A stretch of DNA of 31,946 bases from a virus. Positions within the stretch are counted from its first letter, which is position 1. Every line of letters begins with the position of its first letter. The stretch covers positions 1-31,946 of IMG/VR virus record IMGVR_UViG_3300033981_001152, one strand, 5' to 3'. Position numbers and translations under genes: made by a program. A model generated the notes under the pieces. The model did no database searches, had not been told where the DNA came from, and saw nothing but the letters and a program-made list of their open reading frames with translations. This document shows positions 30,353 through 31,946 of the stretch, piece by piece.

Positions 30353-31946
30353 TGATTCCCGGAAGCGCCAACCCCCTGCTGCTCGCAACGGCTGATGCAG
30401 GCGGCTACACCATCAGCCGCAGCCTGCGGTTTAACTCGGCGGATTCGGCTGTACTCAGCCGTACTTTCGGGACGCCAACAACGCAAAACACGTTCACACT
30501 GTCTTTGTGGGTTAAGCGTGCTGCGCTTGGAACAACTCAACAACTATTTGGTGTTTCAACAAACCATAGTTTTGGGTTTACTTCCGGCAACGCACTGAAC
30601 TTGACATTTGGAGGAGTTAGTGCGCTCACCACTACAGCCGTTTTTCGGGACCCATCCGCGTGGTATCACCTCGTATGGCGCCAAAATGGCACATCACATA
30701 CCCTTTATGTCAACAATACCAGTGTCGGCACAGCAACAGCTACAAGTAGTACTTTCAATACCGCCGTCGCGCATCAGATTGCTGCGGCAAACAGCGCCAA
30801 TTATTTCTCCGGCTACCTCGCCGACATCCACTTCATCGACGGCCAAGCCCTAGACCCCACCAGCTTCGGTGAGTTCTCCGCCACGACCGGCGTGTGGATG
30901 CCGAAGCAGTTTACGGGTAGCTACGGCACCAACGGCTTCAAACTCGATTTCGCGGACAACTCCGCCGCCACGGCTGCCGCACTCGGTAAAGACACCAGCG
31001 GCAACGGCAACAACTGGACCCCGACGAACCTCAGCGTCACCGCTGGCGCAGGCAACGACAGCCTGATCGACGTACCCGTCAACGGCAGCCAGACCGATAC
31101 GGGCGTGGGGGGTGAGGTCAGGGGGAATTATGCGACACTCAATCCTCTGGACAACGGCGGCATCACCCTCACAAACGGCAATCTTGACTGGGCACGCCCC
31201 AGTGCAGGAACAAGGGTTTGCTACAGCACAATCGGTGTCTCTAGCGGCAAGTGGTATTTTGAATCATCGATTGTCGGCGCCACCAGTGGAGTCAACTGGG
31301 AGTGCGGCGTAGCAACTACTTCAACAAGCAATGCGGCACGCCCTGGCACTACGGCAACGGGTTGGCAGGTTCAGACATCTGGCTCAACTACCATCTTAAA
31401 GCAAAACAACAACACAACAACCACTATCTTCACCGGAACCATTTCAAGCGGCGACATCTTTAGTGTCGCCTTAGACATGGACAACGGTCGGATTTGGTTT
31501 GGCAGAAACGGCACTTGGCTGGAAGGCAACCCAGCCGCCGGAACTGGCGCGAGTTTCACCAACCTGTCGGGCACTGTTGAGGCGTTTGCTGGTGGTGACG
31601 GGTCGGTCAGCGGCTCAATCAACTTTGGCGCTCGTAGTTTCGCCTACACCGCCCCCAGCGGCTATAAGGCGCTCAATACGGCTAACCTCCCGGCGCCAGT
31701 AGTCACAAAGCCTAGTGACTTGTTCGATGTTAAGCTCTACACGGGCAATGGCAGCACGCAGACTATTTCGGGGCTGGGGTTCTCGCCTGATTTGGTCTGG
31801 CTAAAGAGCCGAACAAATGCCAACTTTCATGAGCTAAACGATACCGTACGTGGAGCAGGCAAGATTCTCTACAGCAATGCAACTGACGCAGAAGCTACTG
31901 CTGGTCGGTTCACTGCCTTCACCAGCGACGGCTTCAGTGTTTCCAC
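30352..31946 (+). CDS. LamG-SPRY adhesion protein, 3' end outside the window
   Basis: The ATG at 30352 lies in a TGATG junction and the frame stays open to the right edge: 531 codons, no stop, so the protein is incomplete. Residues about 25-180 are a concanavalin-like LamG fold (NTFTLSLWVKRAALGTTQQL, WYHLVWRQNGTSHTLYVNN, FSGYLADIHFIDGQAL). Residues about 293-435 resemble a SPRY domain (GKWYFESSIVG, WECGVATT, SVALDMDNGRIWFGRNG). From about 455 a further domain starts (DLFDVKLYTGNGS, GLGFSPDLVWLKSR) like DUF7483. The combination is frequent in marine and freshwater phages and suggests sugar or protein binding on the host surface. Confidence 0.88.
   Translation, partial: MIPGSANPLLLATADAGGYTISRSLRFNSADSAVLSRTFGTPTTQNTFTLSLWVKRAALGTTQQLFGVSTNHSFGFTSGNALNLTFGGVSALTTTAVFRDPSAWYHLVWRQNGTSHTLYVNNTSVGTATATSSTFNTAVAHQIAAANSANYFSGYLADIHFIDGQALDPTSFGEFSATTGVWMPKQFTGSYGTNGFKLDFADNSAATAAALGKDTSGNGNNWTPTNLSVTAGAGNDSLIDVPVNGSQTDTGVGGEVRGNYATLNPLDNGGITLTNGNLDWARPSAGTRVCYSTIGVSSGKWYFESSIVGATSGVNWECGVATTSTSNAARPGTTATGWQVQTSGSTTILKQNNNTTTTIFTGTISSGDIFSVALDMDNGRIWFGRNGTWLEGNPAAGTGASFTNLSGTVEAFAGGDGSVSGSINFGARSFAYTAPSGYKALNTANLPAPVVTKPSDLFDVKLYTGNGSTQTISGLGFSPDLVWLKSRTNANFHELNDTVRGAGKILYSNATDAEATAGRFTAFTSDGFSVS

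Overview
The window is the replication-to-tail part of a tailed, siphovirus-like double-stranded DNA phage (free phage or prophage; no integrase, lysis gene, tRNA or CRISPR array is visible). A cyanobacterial host, probably Synechococcus/Cyanobium-like, is suggested mainly by a gene at 7741-8100. It encodes a close relative of cyAbrB, the AbrB-type regulator characteristic of cyanobacteria. The cyanobacterial octamer HIP1 (GCGATCGC) also occurs at least three times. The DNA is GC-rich and densely coding, and almost every gene junction overlaps by 1-4 bases (ATGA, GTGA, TGATG, TAATG).

Layout. (1) 1-5339, replication and regulation. A leftward SNF2-like helicase, cut by the window edge, diverges from a rightward block. 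The 67-base divergent gap holds a long dyad. The rightward block has a tiny ribbon-helix-helix (RHH) protein, a primase-polymerase/VirE-like helicase, an intergenic region with octamer iterons and a pyrimidine tract (candidate origin), a second RHH-like protein, a small unknown and a DnaN-type sliding clamp. (2) 5343-7012, DNA packaging: small and large terminase. (3) 7013-8100, accessory island: two small Cys-rich proteins, a small membrane protein and the cyAbrB homologue. (4) 8127-17174, head and neck: portal, SPP1 gp7-like minor head protein, very basic mini-proteins, one antisense gene, scaffold, major capsid protein, probable decoration proteins, connector and neck proteins, tail terminator. 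(5) 17198-27323, tail: tail tube, a chaperone pair that appears to need a +1 ribosomal frameshift, tape measure, distal tail proteins, a Cys-protease-like tail protein, a 1362-residue central hub, and two more proteins that look like paralogues of the tail tube. (6) 27359-31946, adhesion: a 997-residue fibre with three copies of a domain, then a LamG-SPRY protein cut by the right edge.

How it works together. The replication block gives the phage its own primase, helicases and clamp, but no DNA polymerase is seen, so the host polymerase III is the likely partner. Late genes follow the classic order terminase, portal, scaffold, capsid, neck, tube, chaperones, tape measure, hub, fibres. Several real genes are shorter than 60 codons or run off an edge (1-1348, 1416-1553, 7387-7551, 11159-11296, 11296-11451, 30352-31946); I found these by reading the sequence directly. 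The least explained parts are the divergent switch-like region at 1349-1553, the octamer cluster at 3661-3829, the island at 7013-8100 and the duplicated tail-tube proteins. All functional names rest on motif recognition by eye, without database searches.
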